Assembly: GCA_017629115.1 (NCBI GenBank)
Contig: JAGBXV010000080.1
Span: forward strand, 1 to 37,203
Source: Clostridia bacterium
GTDB taxonomy: Bacteria > Bacillota > Clostridia > UBA1381 > UBA9506
DNA: 37,203 nt
Reading direction: 5' to 3'
Part shown: in pieces, positions 16,644-25,488 of the stretch
Position numbering within the stretch: position 1 is the first letter of the stretch
Layout of the letters: each line of letters begins with the position of its first letter
Notes under the pieces: model-generated
Database searches by the model: none
What the model saw: the letters and a program-made list of their open reading frames with translations, nothing else
Told to the model about the DNA's origin: nothing
Program-made: the position numbers and the translations under genes

Positions 16644-17459
16644 TCATATTAAGTTTAAAAGTGCTCCGCCGATAACCACGATGCCGAGTGTGATTCGGTA
16701 AATGCCAAAAGCCTTGAAATCGTGTTTTTTTACGAAGTTGGTCAAAAACTTCACTGCGAGCGATGACACAACATAGGAAACCACCATAGCCACCGCTAAA
16801 AGTATCCATTCGTTGGCGGTCATTATATAATCGTTTGTAACGATTTTTAAAAAGCTTACACCAAACATAATGGGAATTGCCAGGAAAAATGAAAACTCAG
16901 CGGCAACGCATCTTGATGTTCCTAAAATTATAGCGCCCAAAATCGTCGCTCCCGACCTTGATGTGCCGGGGATAATGGACAATACCTGAAAAAGTCCGAT
17001 AAAAAGTGCTGTTTTGTAGGTCAGGCTGTCTATGTCGTTTACTTTTGGTGTGCGCTTTTTGTTTTCTATAAATATAAACGCTACGCCGTAGACTATCAGC
17101 ATCACAGAAACCAATACAGGTGTTGAGATTGCGTCCATATAATCATTAAACAAAAGACCAGCAACAGCCGCCGGCAAGCAGGCAACTATAACCTTAAACC
17201 ACATCTGCCAGGTGTCTTGCTTTTCCTGCTTTGTTTTAGATGGTGAGAATGGATTGAGCTTTTTAAAATACAGGGTGGCAATAGCTAAAATTGCACCCAA
17301 CTGTATCACATACAGAAAAATCTGTGAATCAAAAAAGCCCTTATCTGTACCCAAAAATTTGTTTACCAAAATAAGATGTCCTGTGGATGATATGGGTAAC
17401 CATTCTGTGATACCTTCCACTATGCCAAGGACGATAGATTTAAAAATATTGATAATCAT
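16644..17459 (-). CDS. uppP: Undecaprenyl-diphosphate phosphatase
   Basis: 271-residue polytopic membrane protein (BacA family) that dephosphorylates undecaprenyl diphosphate to recycle the cell wall lipid carrier. The two conserved active-site motifs are present: [14 protein letters not shown] (15-28), with the glutamates at 15 and 19, and PGTSRSG (164-170). Around eight hydrophobic segments are visible. The start has GAGGTG at suitable spacing. It is transcribed alone, divergently from serC. High activity of this family gives bacitracin tolerance in other bacteria. Confidence 0.95.
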   Translation of the reverse strand: MIINIFKSIVLGIVEGITEWLPISSTGHLILVNKFLGTDKGFFDSQIFLYVIQLGAILAIATLYFKKLNPFSPSKTKQEKQDTWQMWFKVIVACLPAAVAGLLFNDYMDAISTPVLVSVMLIVYGVAFIFIENKKRTPKVNDIDSLTYKTALFIGLFQVLSIIPGTSRSGATILGAIILGTSRCVAAEFSFFLAIPIMFGVSFLKIVTNDYIMTANEWILLAVAMVVSYVVSSLAVKFLTNFVKKHDFKAFGIYRITLGIVVIGGALLNLI

Positions 17460-17586
17460 AAAAACACCTCACAAATATCTTATCACAAAAATATTGAAAT
17501 TACAATATTCTATTCATAAAGGCAAAAAAATATAGTCCACTGCAGGGAGAATAAAGAAAAGTTTTTGCAAAAAAATCTCAAATCAG

Positions 17587-17615
17587 TTGACTTTATGCAG
17601 TTTTTGTAGTATAAT
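17587..17615 (+). promoter_or_regulatory. Promoter of serC-serA
   Basis: TTGACT (17587-17592), 17-bp spacer, TATAAT (17610-17615), 36 bp upstream of the serC start codon. Confidence 0.8.
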
Positions 17616-17651
17616 GTAAAACGATATTTTTATAAAATGAGGAGAGTAGTT

Positions 17652-18731
17652 ATGGATAGAGTTTATAACTTTTCAGCAGGTCCCTCAATGTTGCCCGTTG
17701 AGGTTTTAGAAAAAGCAGCAAAAGAGATGGTAAATTACGCAGATGCCGGTATGTCTGTTATGGAAATGAGCCATCGTTCAAAGGATTATGAAGCAATTAT
17801 TGAAGGGGCAGAAAGTCTCGTTCGTGAGCTTATGAATGTTCCTGATAATTATAAGGTAATGTTTTTACAGGGCGGCGGTTCTACACAGTTTGCTATGGTT
17901 CCTCTAAACCTTGGCACAAAGAACAAAAAGGCCGACTATGTAATCACAGGTCAGTGGGCGAAAAAAGCTGCTGAAGAAGCAGAAAAATACATCACAGTAA
18001 ACAGAGTTGCATCATCTGCAGACAAGACCTTCTCATACATTCCCAAGCTAGACAAGAGCACATTCTCAGAGGATGCTGACTACTTCTACATCTGTTACAA
18101 CAATACAATCTACGGAACACGCTTTACTGAGCTTCCCGATACAGATAAACCTATTGTAGCTGATATTTCATCCTGCGTTATGTCAGAAGAAATCGATGTA
18201 ACAAAGTTTGGTTTACTCTTTGCAGGTGCACAGAAGAACTTAGGTCCTGCAGGTGTTACACTTGTTATCGTTCGTGAGGATTTGCTTGGTGAAGTGTTAG
18301 ACGGCACACCCACAATGCTTGACTACAACATCCACGCTAAAAACGGTTCAATGTACAACACACCCCCCACATACGCGATTTATACATTAAAGCTTGTTTT
18401 AGAGTGGGTAAAAGAGCAGGGCGGTGTTGGCGCTTTGCAGAAGATAAACGAAGAAAAAGCTAAGATTTTGTATGACTTCTTAGATTCATCAGAGCTCTTC
18501 CGTGGCACAGTAGTAGCTGAGGACCGTTCTTTAATGAATGTTCCCTTTGTTACAGGCAACGAAGAACTTGATGCAAAATTTGTAAAAGAATCAAAAGCTG
18601 CAGGCTTTGTAAACTTAAAGGGCCACAGAACAGTAGGTGGTATGCGCGCAAGTATCTACAACGCAATGCCAATTGAGGGCGTTCGTGCTTTGGTTGAGTT
18701 CATGAAAAAGTTTGAAGCTGAAAATAAGTAA
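17652..18731 (+). CDS. serC: Phosphoserine aminotransferase
   Basis: 359-residue PLP enzyme that converts 3-phosphohydroxypyruvate and glutamate to phosphoserine. MDRVYNFSAGPSMLP at the N-terminus, GGGSTQFAMVPLNL, and the PLP-binding Lys195 in FAGAQKNLGPAG are diagnostic, as is GHRTVGGMRASIYNAMP near the C-terminus. ATG 17652 is chosen over an ATG 15 bp upstream because GAGGAG (17640-17645) fits it and the family starts here. It is 22 bp before serA, forming a two-step serine unit. No phosphoserine phosphatase gene is in the window. Confidence 0.96.
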   Translation: MDRVYNFSAGPSMLPVEVLEKAAKEMVNYADAGMSVMEMSHRSKDYEAIIEGAESLVRELMNVPDNYKVMFLQGGGSTQFAMVPLNLGTKNKKADYVITGQWAKKAAEEAEKYITVNRVASSADKTFSYIPKLDKSTFSEDADYFYICYNNTIYGTRFTELPDTDKPIVADISSCVMSEEIDVTKFGLLFAGAQKNLGPAGVTLVIVREDLLGEVLDGTPTMLDYNIHAKNGSMYNTPPTYAIYTLKLVLEWVKEQGGVGALQKINEEKAKILYDFLDSSELFRGTVVAEDRSLMNVPFVTGNEELDAKFVKESKAAGFVNLKGHRTVGGMRASIYNAMPIEGVRALVEFMKKFEAENK

Positions 18732-18753
18732 TATATAAAGAAGGTAGAAATTT

Positions 18754-19914
18754 ATGTATAATGTTTTAACATTAAATAAAATTGCAGACTGCGGAATTGA
18801 AAAGTTAGGCGCAAATTACGCAATTTATGACAACTGCGAAAATCCTGACGGCATAATTCTTCGTAGCTTTTCAATGCACGAAATGGAGCTTCCTGCTTCT
18901 TTAAAATGTGTTGCCCGAGCAGGTGCAGGTGTAAACAACATTCCAATAGATGCTTGTACAGAAAAGGGTATCGTAGTATTTAACACACCCGGCGCAAATG
19001 CAAACGGGGTTAAAGAGCTTGTTATTTTAGGGCTTTTAATTGGTTCAAGAAAAGTTATTGACGGAATAGAGTGGGCAAAGACCTTATCAGGCAAAGGTGC
19101 TGAGGTAGGCAAGCTTGTTGAAAAAGGCAAAGGCGCGTATGTTGGTCCCGAAATTATGGGAAAAACTTTGGGCGTTATAGGCCTTGGTGCAATCGGTGCA
19201 ATGGTTGCAAACACAGCTATTGCCTTAGGCATGAAGGTTATCGGTTATGACCCATATTTGACAGTTGACAGTGCGTGGAGACTTTCAAGCAGTATAGTAC
19301 ACGCGAACTCAATAGACGAAATCTATGCAGAAAGTGATTACATTACACTTCACATTCCTGCAACAGAAACAACAACAGGAATGATAAATTCAGAAACAAT
19401 TGCCAAAATGAAAGACGGCGTTAGAATTTTAAACTTTGCAAGAGGTACACTCGTAAATGATGCACACTTAGCAACAGCTTTAGAGAGTGGCAAGGTAGCG
19501 CGCTATGTTACAGATTTCCCCAACGATGCAGTGCTTTCTATGGAAAATGTTGTTGCTATTCCTCACTTGGGCGCTTCAACTCCCGAGTCTGAGGACAACT
19601 GTGCAGTGATGGCTGCAATTGAGCTTAAGGATTATTTAGAAAACGGTAACATCAAAAATTCCGTGAACTTCCCTAACTGCGAACTTCCCAGAAACGGTGC
19701 AAGAATTACAGTTGCTCACAAGAATATTCCCTCAATGCTTGCTAATCTTTCAAAGATTGTTTCAGATAACGGCATGAATATTGAAAACATGTTAAACAAG
19801 AGCAAAAAAGAAAACGCATACACAATTATGGATATTGAAGGTGCGGCAAATGATGCTGTAATTGACGCTATTTTGGCGGTTGACGGAGTGTATTCGGCTC
19901 GCCTTATAAAATAA
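18754..19914 (+). CDS. serA: D-3-phosphoglycerate dehydrogenase, ACT-domain form
   Basis: 386-residue enzyme for the first step of serine synthesis. The nucleotide-binding motif is GLGAIG (143-148). Arg230 (FARGTLVND) and His271 (PHLGAST) match the catalytic Arg and His of 2-hydroxyacid dehydrogenases. At the usual catalytic glutamate position (FPTEP in Escherichia coli) this protein reads DFPNDAV, so an Asp (258) stands there or the loop has shifted. A C-terminal ACT domain (about 315-386) suggests feedback by serine. The start has AAGAAGG upstream. It is co-transcribed with serC, which makes the assignment secure despite the unusual loop. Confidence 0.93.
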   Translation: MYNVLTLNKIADCGIEKLGANYAIYDNCENPDGIILRSFSMHEMELPASLKCVARAGAGVNNIPIDACTEKGIVVFNTPGANANGVKELVILGLLIGSRKVIDGIEWAKTLSGKGAEVGKLVEKGKGAYVGPEIMGKTLGVIGLGAIGAMVANTAIALGMKVIGYDPYLTVDSAWRLSSSIVHANSIDEIYAESDYITLHIPATETTTGMINSETIAKMKDGVRILNFARGTLVNDAHLATALESGKVARYVTDFPNDAVLSMENVVAIPHLGASTPESEDNCAVMAAIELKDYLENGNIKNSVNFPNCELPRNGARITVAHKNIPSMLANLSKIVSDNGMNIENMLNKSKKENAYTIMDIEGAANDAVIDAILAVDGVYSARLIK

Positions 19915-19938
19915 AATTTCAAAAAGCGAAAAAAAAGC

Positions 19939-19967
19939 TTGCATTTGTGAAATTTTTCTGTTATAAT
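19939..19967 (+). promoter_or_regulatory. Promoter of rpmB
   Basis: TTGCAT (19939-19944), 17-bp spacer, TATAAT (19962-19967). No clear terminator separates it from serA, so some read-through is possible. Confidence 0.75.
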
Positions 19968-19974
19968 AGTGTTT

Positions 19975-19993
19975 GCTGTTTGAGAAAAACAGC
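19975..19993 (+). other. Small hairpin in the rpmB leader
   Basis: Stem GCTGTTT (19975-19981) with AAACAGC (19987-19993) and a 5-nt loop, starting at about the transcription start and 33 bp before the start codon. There is no proper T run after it, so it is not a good terminator. Possible mRNA-stabilising or autoregulatory element; the role is unknown. Confidence 0.4.
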
Positions 19994-20025
19994 GTTTTAT
20001 GAGTACTTAATGGAGGTGCATATAT

Positions 20026-20214
20026 ATGGCTAAATGCGAAATTTGCGGAAAAGGTGTTACATTTGGTATCAAAGTCAGCCATTCTCACAGAAGAAGTAAC
20101 AGAACTTGGAAGCCTAACATCAGAACTGTAAAAGCAATCGTTAACGGTACACCCAAAACATTACACGTTTGCTCAAGATGCCTTCGTTCAAACAAGGTAG
20201 AAAGAAGTATGTAA
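20026..20214 (+). CDS. rpmB: Large ribosomal subunit protein L28
   Basis: 62-residue ribosomal protein, normal length. MAKCEICGKG starts a Cys-x2-Cys pair and VCSRCLRSN provides a second, so this is the zinc-binding (C+) form of L28. The core SHSHRRSNRTWKPNI is typical. The start is preceded by GGAGGTG at 20012-20018. It is monocistronic with its own promoter and terminator. Confidence 0.96.
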   Translation: MAKCEICGKGVTFGIKVSHSHRRSNRTWKPNIRTVKAIVNGTPKTLHVCSRCLRSNKVERSM

Positions 20215-20250
20215 TCACAGTTTCTGATAACTTACTTTTTAGGAAATAGG

Positions 20251-20280
20251 CGTATCGGGTTTTGCCCGATACGTTTTTTT
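20251..20280 (+). terminator. Terminator after rpmB
   Basis: Perfect 9-bp stem 20251-20259 with 20265-20273, then TTTTTTT. Confidence 0.88.
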
Positions 20281-20310
20281 CTTGAAAGCTGAAATTTTCA
20301 AAAAAACGGC

Positions 20311-20339
20311 TTGACAATTATGCTAAAAATAGGTATAAT
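20311..20339 (+). promoter_or_regulatory. Consensus promoter of DUF177-rpmF
   Basis: TTGACA (20311-20316), 17-bp spacer, TATAAT (20334-20339), a perfect match 44 bp upstream of the chosen start codon. Confidence 0.85.
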
Positions 20340-20383
20340 ATATAAATGCATTGTGGGTTATGATGCAGGAAGGTGGCGCCGAT

Positions 20384-20872
20384 ATGATATGTGATGTAAG
20401 CACCATAGTTAATACCGAGGGTGCACAGGTTGCATTGGAGGGCTGTCTTGAATCGGTAGAGCTCGCTTGTGATATTGAAGTGATAAAGGCTTCAGTCAGC
20501 GGCAGTATTGCAAATTCAGGCGGTGTATTGGTACTGGAGGCAGAAGTGAGCGCAGAGATTAAAACCTCATGTGCCCGTTGCTTGAAGGAAATTGTTATGC
20601 CACTTGATTTTGATTTTAGCGAAACTCTTGTCCTTTCAGGTCAGGAAACAGACGCTGATGCTGATTCCGTTATTTTCTTTGAAGGTACCGAAATCGATGT
20701 AGGCGAAATAGCTATCAATAACCTTTTGTTAAATGTTTCAACTAAATACTTATGTCGTGATGATTGTAAAGGAATTTGCCCCAAGTGTGGCAAAAACTTA
20801 AACGAGGTAAGTTGCGACTGTGATTTTTTTGAAATTGATCCGCGTTGGGAAAAATTAAAAAATTTTAAGTGA
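20384..20872 (+). CDS. DUF177 (YceD) family 23S rRNA accumulation protein
   Basis: 162-residue protein of the YceD/DUF177 family, linked in other organisms to 23S rRNA accumulation and nearly always found just before rpmF, as here. Cysteine pairs CARCLKE and the cluster CRDDCKGICPKCGKNLNEVSCDC (broken across 128-150) suggest a zinc-binding C-terminal half. I choose the ATG at 20384 because AAGGTGG lies 7 bp upstream; earlier in-frame ATGs at 20360 and 20363 lack a site and begin too near the promoter. It is 22 bp before rpmF. Confidence 0.9.
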   Translation: MICDVSTIVNTEGAQVALEGCLESVELACDIEVIKASVSGSIANSGGVLVLEAEVSAEIKTSCARCLKEIVMPLDFDFSETLVLSGQETDADADSVIFFEGTEIDVGEIAINNLLLNVSTKYLCRDDCKGICPKCGKNLNEVSCDCDFFEIDPRWEKLKNFK

Positions 20873-20894
20873 TAAAATTCAGGAGGTGTAGACC

Positions 20895-21074
20895 ATGGCA
20901 GTACCTAAGAGAAAAACCTCACAGGCAAGACGTGATAAGAGACGCGCAAACTGGAAGCTCAGCATTCCCGGTTTCGTAAGCTGCCCTAAATGCGGCGAAC
21001 CTATTATGGGACATAGAGTATGTAAGGCTTGCGGCTACTACAACGGAAAAGAAGTTGTAAAAAAAGAAGCGTAA
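20895..21074 (+). CDS. rpmF: Large ribosomal subunit protein L32
   Basis: 59-residue ribosomal protein. Its start [19 protein letters not shown] is diagnostic. Two Cys-x2-Cys pairs (CPKCGE and CKACGYYNG) form the zinc ribbon of C+ L32. The ribosome binding site AGGAGGTG (20881-20888) is perfect. The usual next gene in Firmicutes, plsX, is absent; a terminator follows instead. Confidence 0.96.
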   Translation: MAVPKRKTSQARRDKRRANWKLSIPGFVSCPKCGEPIMGHRVCKACGYYNGKEVVKKEA

Positions 21075-21085
21075 TTATGCGTATA

Positions 21086-21122
21086 TAAAAATAGAGAAGG
21101 AGCAGTCCTTCTCTATTTTTAT
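21086..21122 (+). terminator. Terminator after rpmF
   Basis: Long stem 21088-21101 with 21106-21119 (14 bp including A/T ends), 4-nt loop, with TTTTT in the descending arm. Confidence 0.85.
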
Positions 21123-21145
21123 ATATGTTGAAAGTTGGTGAACTA

Positions 21146-22450
21146 ATGAACGGAGCTATTGTTTTATCGGTAGATGCAGGGAGCATTGCCGAAGAACTTG
21201 AAATCGAATCAGGGGATAGAATTTTATCCATTAACGGCAAAGAAATTGTTGACTATCTTGACTATAAATTTTTATCAACAGGCGAAGAAATCCTGATGAC
21301 AGTTGAAAAAAAATCCGGTGAGCTGATTGAATACGAAATAGAAAATCCATACCTTGAGGATTTGGGTATAAATTTTGAAAATTTCCTTTTTGACAAGGCA
21401 CACAGCTGCCACAATAAGTGTATTTTTTGTTTTATTGACCAGATGCCCGAGGGTATGCGTGACACACTTTATTTTAAAGACGATGATGCTCGCCTTTCCT
21501 TTTTGTACGGAAATTATGTAACACTTACAAATATGAAAGATTCAGACATTGACAGGCTCATCGAGTACAGAATTTCTCCTGTAAACATTTCTGTTCACAC
21601 CACAAACCCCGAGCTTAGATGCGAAATGCTACATAATAAAAACGCAGGAAAGATATTGGAGCATATAAAAAAGCTTTATGATAACGGAATCGAAATGAAT
21701 ATGCAGGTTGTGCTGTGCAAGGGCATTAACGACGGAGAAGAATTAGACCGCACAATAAGTGAACTATCAGAATTTTTACCTGTGGCACGCAGTATGTCAG
21801 TAGTCCCTGTTGGTTTAACCCGTTGCCGTGAGGGTCTGTATCCCTTAAAACCTTTTGAAAAAGAGGACTGCATAAAGGTAGTAGAGCAGATAGAATCTTG
21901 GCAGGAAAAGCTTTTAGAAAAATACGACACTCGCTTTGTTTATGCGTCTGATGAATTTTATGTAAACGGAGAAATTGACATACCAAAAGAGGAAAACTAC
22001 GAGGATTTTCCCCAGATAGAAAACGGTGTAGGAATGCTTGCCTCTTTTGAGGCGGAATTCAATATCGCCTTAAAATCAGGTATGCAAAAGGTAAAAGACA
22101 AAAAAATCATCGTAGCAACGGGAGAAATTTCCTATAATTTTATAAAAAAGCTGGTAAATGAAGCCAAGATGCGTTATAATATAAATGATATAGAAGTTGT
22201 AGGTGTCCGTAACGGACTTTTCGGTGGAAAGGTGTCCGTTTCGGGGCTTTTGGGTGCTTGTGATTTATTCCGTGAACTCGATGGCAAAAAAGCCGACAAA
22301 CTCTTAATCACAGAATCAATGCTAAAGGCTGATGAGGACATCTTTTTAGACGATGTTACTTTAGCCGAGGCACAGGAAAAATTAGGTATGGAAATTATCC
22401 CTGTCAAAAATGACGGCGGATGTTTCTTATCAGCACTTTTAGGATATTAA
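21146..22450 (+). CDS. DUF512 family protein: PDZ domain plus radical-SAM-like iron-sulfur domain
   Basis: 434-residue protein conserved in Clostridia and Cyanobacteria without an agreed function. The N-terminal PDZ-like segment (1 to about 60, AGSIAEELEIESGDRILSING) is followed by a radical SAM-like cluster motif Cys88-x3-Cys92-x2-Cys95 (CHNKCIFC) with FIDQMPEGMR after it. The C-terminal half is the DUF512 domain (YASDEFY, then VGVRNGLFGGKVSVSGLLGA). ATG 21146 is preferred over ATG 21125, because 21125 abuts the rpmF terminator and no site precedes it, while a weak GGTG lies before 21146 and homologues start at the PDZ. It is first of a tight operon with der 15 bp downstream. The substrate is unknown. 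Confidence 0.82.
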   Translation: MNGAIVLSVDAGSIAEELEIESGDRILSINGKEIVDYLDYKFLSTGEEILMTVEKKSGELIEYEIENPYLEDLGINFENFLFDKAHSCHNKCIFCFIDQMPEGMRDTLYFKDDDARLSFLYGNYVTLTNMKDSDIDRLIEYRISPVNISVHTTNPELRCEMLHNKNAGKILEHIKKLYDNGIEMNMQVVLCKGINDGEELDRTISELSEFLPVARSMSVVPVGLTRCREGLYPLKPFEKEDCIKVVEQIESWQEKLLEKYDTRFVYASDEFYVNGEIDIPKEENYEDFPQIENGVGMLASFEAEFNIALKSGMQKVKDKKIIVATGEISYNFIKKLVNEAKMRYNINDIEVVGVRNGLFGGKVSVSGLLGACDLFRELDGKKADKLLITESMLKADEDIFLDDVTLAEAQEKLGMEIIPVKNDGGCFLSALLGY

Positions 22451-22465
22451 GAAAGAGGAAAACAT

Positions 22466-23806
22466 ATGAGAAAAGCAACGGTTGCTATCGTTGGCAGACC
22501 CAATGTTGGCAAATCTACACTTTTTAACAAAATAGCGGGTAGCAGAATTTCAATTGTTGACGACACCCCTGGTGTAACCCGTGACAGAATTTACGCTGAA
22601 GCCGAGTGGCTCAACAAAAAATTCACACTCATCGACACAGGCGGTATTGAGCCAAAGTCTGACGATACGATTTTAAAGAATATGCGCCTTCAGGCTGAAA
22701 TTGCCATAGAGCGTGCAGACTGTATTGTACTTATGACCTGTGTTCACGATGGATTAACTGCCGCGGACAAAGATGTTGCGGCTATGCTACAGAAGTCGGG
22801 CAAGCCTATTGTTTTAGCTGTAAACAAGGTTGACCACGGCGGCGAGCCTCCTATGGACTTTTACGAGTTCTATAACTTAGGTCTTGGGGACCCTGTTGCC
22901 ATTTCGTCAACTCACGGTCTTGGCGTGGGCGATTTATTAGACGAAATTTTTGCAAATATTCCCCCTGAACTTTTTGATGAACAGGAGGAGGAATCTTCAG
23001 CGCTTAGAGTTGCTATTGTAGGTAAGCCGAATGCAGGTAAATCCTCACTTGTAAATAAAATTTTGGGCGAAGACAGAGTAATCGTAAGTCCGATTTCCGG
23101 CACAACCCGCGATGCGGTAGACACAAGCTTTACAAAAGACGGCAAGGAGTATATTCTGGTGGACACCGCAGGTATGAGAAAGCGTGGCAAGGTAGATGAA
23201 GGCATCGAGCGTTACAGCGTAATCAGGTCACTTGCTGCAGTTGATAACTGCGATGTGTGCATTATTGTGGTAGATGCAAAAGAGGGAATTTCTGAACAGG
23301 ATTCAAAGATTGCGGGTTATGCCCACGAAAAAGGCAAAGCCTCAATCATTGCAATAAACAAGTGGGACTTAATAGAAAAGGACACCCACACAATGAAGAA
23401 CTTTACCGAAAAAGTAAATCAGGAGCTGGGCTTTATGTTGTATGCTCCTCAGGTATACATTTCAGCTTTAACAGGACAGAGAATTGACAAGCTCTTCGAG
23501 ATGATTGACTATGTTCATGTTCAGCACACAATGAGAATCAAAACAGGAATGTTAAACGATGTTCTCTCTGAAGCTACAATGAAAGTTCAGCCTCCGTCTG
23601 ATAAGGGTAAGAGGTTAAAGATTTTCTATATGACTCAGGCCTCGACCTGTCCACCCACATTTGTTGTGTTTGTAAACAACAAAGAGCTCATGCATTTTTC
23701 ATATTTAAGATACCTTGAAAATCAGATAAGAGCGGTGTTCGGGCTTTCAGGCACACCTATAAGATTTATTGTAAGAGAAAGAGAAGACAAAGGAAGTAAA
23801 GAATAA
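22466..23806 (+). CDS. der: Ribosome assembly GTPase Der (EngA)
   Basis: 446-residue protein with two tandem GTPase domains, the Der hallmark. The first P-loop is GRPNVGKST (10-18) and the second GKPNAGKSS (186-194), each followed by a DTAGM or DTGG switch and NKxD (VNKVD, INKWD). The C-terminal KH-like domain (about 355-440) is present. Der acts in maturation of the 50S ribosomal subunit. The start follows GAAAGAGG. Next gene plsY is 13 bp away. Confidence 0.97.
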   Translation: MRKATVAIVGRPNVGKSTLFNKIAGSRISIVDDTPGVTRDRIYAEAEWLNKKFTLIDTGGIEPKSDDTILKNMRLQAEIAIERADCIVLMTCVHDGLTAADKDVAAMLQKSGKPIVLAVNKVDHGGEPPMDFYEFYNLGLGDPVAISSTHGLGVGDLLDEIFANIPPELFDEQEEESSALRVAIVGKPNAGKSSLVNKILGEDRVIVSPISGTTRDAVDTSFTKDGKEYILVDTAGMRKRGKVDEGIERYSVIRSLAAVDNCDVCIIVVDAKEGISEQDSKIAGYAHEKGKASIIAINKWDLIEKDTHTMKNFTEKVNQELGFMLYAPQVYISALTGQRIDKLFEMIDYVHVQHTMRIKTGMLNDVLSEATMKVQPPSDKGKRLKIFYMTQASTCPPTFVVFVNNKELMHFSYLRYLENQIRAVFGLSGTPIRFIVREREDKGSKE

Positions 23807-23819
23807 TCAGGAGGATATT

Positions 23820-24461
23820 ATGGTATTAGCTTGTATTTTAACGGTGGTTTCGGCATATTTATTAGGTAGTATCAATACATCCATTATACTTTCTAAATTC
23901 AAGAAAAACGACATCCGTACCCACGGCAGCGGCAACGCAGGTGCAACAAATGTACTGCGTGTTATGGGAAAGTCTGCCGCAGCACTGGTAGTTGTAGGTG
24001 ATGCCTTAAAGGCATTTGTGGCTGTATGGGTAGCGGCGCTTATTGCGGATAAGTGCGGGGTTTTTCACCCGCAGACATTGGTTTTAAAATACCTTGCAGT
24101 TACATTTGTTGTAATCGGTCACGATTTTCCCCTGTTTTTCGGTTTTCGCGGTGGCAAGGGAATCGTCACATCTGTTGCCATTATCTTTGCCCTTGACTGG
24201 AGATTGGGCATAATGGTTTTAGGCACAGGTGTTTTCTGTATCGTACTTACAAGGTTTGTGTCATTAGGCTCTATTGTGGGCTGTGTGATATTCCCGCTTT
24301 TCTGTATAGCAATGCATATGGACGCACCCTGGTGTTACGAATCGGCAGTAATAATACCTGCTGTGTTCTTGGGAATTTTGGGCGTGTGGCGTCACAGCAG
24401 CAATATCAAAAAGTTAGTATCAGGTACGGAACGCAAAATAGGCGAAAAATCTAAAAAATAA
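23820..24461 (+). CDS. plsY: Glycerol-3-phosphate acyltransferase PlsY
   Basis: 213-residue membrane protein that transfers an acyl group from acyl-phosphate to glycerol-3-phosphate, the first step of phospholipid synthesis. Conserved motifs are GSGNAGATNVLRVMGK, GHDFPLFFGFRGGKG and the last loop before WRHSSNIKKL. About five hydrophobic segments. Start ATG after AGGAGG. Its acyl-phosphate donor is made by PlsX, whose gene is not in this window. gpsA, which makes its acceptor, follows 13 bp downstream. Confidence 0.95.
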   Translation: MVLACILTVVSAYLLGSINTSIILSKFKKNDIRTHGSGNAGATNVLRVMGKSAAALVVVGDALKAFVAVWVAALIADKCGVFHPQTLVLKYLAVTFVVIGHDFPLFFGFRGGKGIVTSVAIIFALDWRLGIMVLGTGVFCIVLTRFVSLGSIVGCVIFPLFCIAMHMDAPWCYESAVIIPAVFLGILGVWRHSSNIKKLVSGTERKIGEKSKK

Positions 24462-24474
24462 CCAGGTGGTGAAT

Positions 24475-25470
24475 ATGATGAATATGTCTGTAATAGGTTC
24501 GGGCACATGGGGCTGCGCTCTGTGCTCAATTTTAGCCAACAAGGGAAATACAGTTACCCTGTGGTCATATTTTAAAGAGGAAAGTGAAAGCTTATCAAAA
24601 ACAAGAAAGGCACCTAACCTTTCTGATTTTGTTATGCCTGAAAATGTAATATACACAAGCGATATAGAACAAGCAACAAAAGATATGGATTTAATAGTTA
24701 TGGTTACACCCTCGGCAGCTATTGGCAAAACGGCTGAAGCTATGAGTCCTTATGTTAAGGAAGGAGCAGTAATCGTGTGCGCATCAAAAGGTTTTGACAG
24801 CGTTACACAAAAAACTCTTACTGAAACTATAAAGGACAAAATCCCCAACTGTACTGTGGCGGCTCTTTCAGGACCTTCTCATGCTGAGGAGGTAGCTATG
24901 AAGATGCCTACCACTTTAGTTGCTGCCTGCGAATCTAAAAGTGTACGCGAAATGATTCAGGAGCAGTTTACAACAGATTATTTGAGAATATATACAAACG
25001 AGGATATTTTAGGCGTTGAAATCGGCGGCGCACTTAAAAATATCATTGCACTTTGTGCAGGTATTTCTGACGGCTTGGGTTTGGGCGATAATGCCAAGGC
25101 GGCGCTTATGACCCGTGGTATTTCTGAGATTGCACGACTTGGTGCGGCAATGGGAGCAAAAGCTACAACATTTGCCGGACTTTCGGGTGTTGGTGATTTG
25201 ATTGTTACCTGTACCAGTATGCATTCAAGAAACCGCAGAGCCGGAATTTTAATTGGCAAGGGAAAAACTTGTGATGAGGCAATGAAGGAAGTAAACATGG
25301 TGGTTGAAGGTGTATATGCAACAAAAGAGGCATATAAGCTTGCAAAGAAATATGATGTAGAAATGCCCATTACAGAAGAAGTGTACGGCGTGCTTTTTGA
25401 GGGAAAACCGGTAAAAGACACTGTGCGTGTACTTATGTCAAGAAGCAGAAAAAATGAAATAGATGACTAA
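24475..25470 (+). CDS. gpsA: NAD(P)-dependent glycerol-3-phosphate dehydrogenase
   Basis: 331-residue cytoplasmic enzyme that makes glycerol-3-phosphate from dihydroxyacetone phosphate. The nucleotide-binding motif is GSGTWG (8-13). SGPSHAEEV and the catalytic Lys188 in GALKNIIALCAGISDG are typical, as is the ending FEGKPVKDTVRVLM. Several start codons cluster here (GTG 24466, ATG 24475, ATG 24478, ATG 24484). I favour 24475 given AGGTGG at 24464-24469; the uncertainty is only a few residues. Confidence 0.95.
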   Translation: MMNMSVIGSGTWGCALCSILANKGNTVTLWSYFKEESESLSKTRKAPNLSDFVMPENVIYTSDIEQATKDMDLIVMVTPSAAIGKTAEAMSPYVKEGAVIVCASKGFDSVTQKTLTETIKDKIPNCTVAALSGPSHAEEVAMKMPTTLVAACESKSVREMIQEQFTTDYLRIYTNEDILGVEIGGALKNIIALCAGISDGLGLGDNAKAALMTRGISEIARLGAAMGAKATTFAGLSGVGDLIVTCTSMHSRNRRAGILIGKGKTCDEAMKEVNMVVEGVYATKEAYKLAKKYDVEMPITEEVYGVLFEGKPVKDTVRVLMSRSRKNEIDD

Positions 25471-25488
25471 CATCCTGGAGGAAAACTT

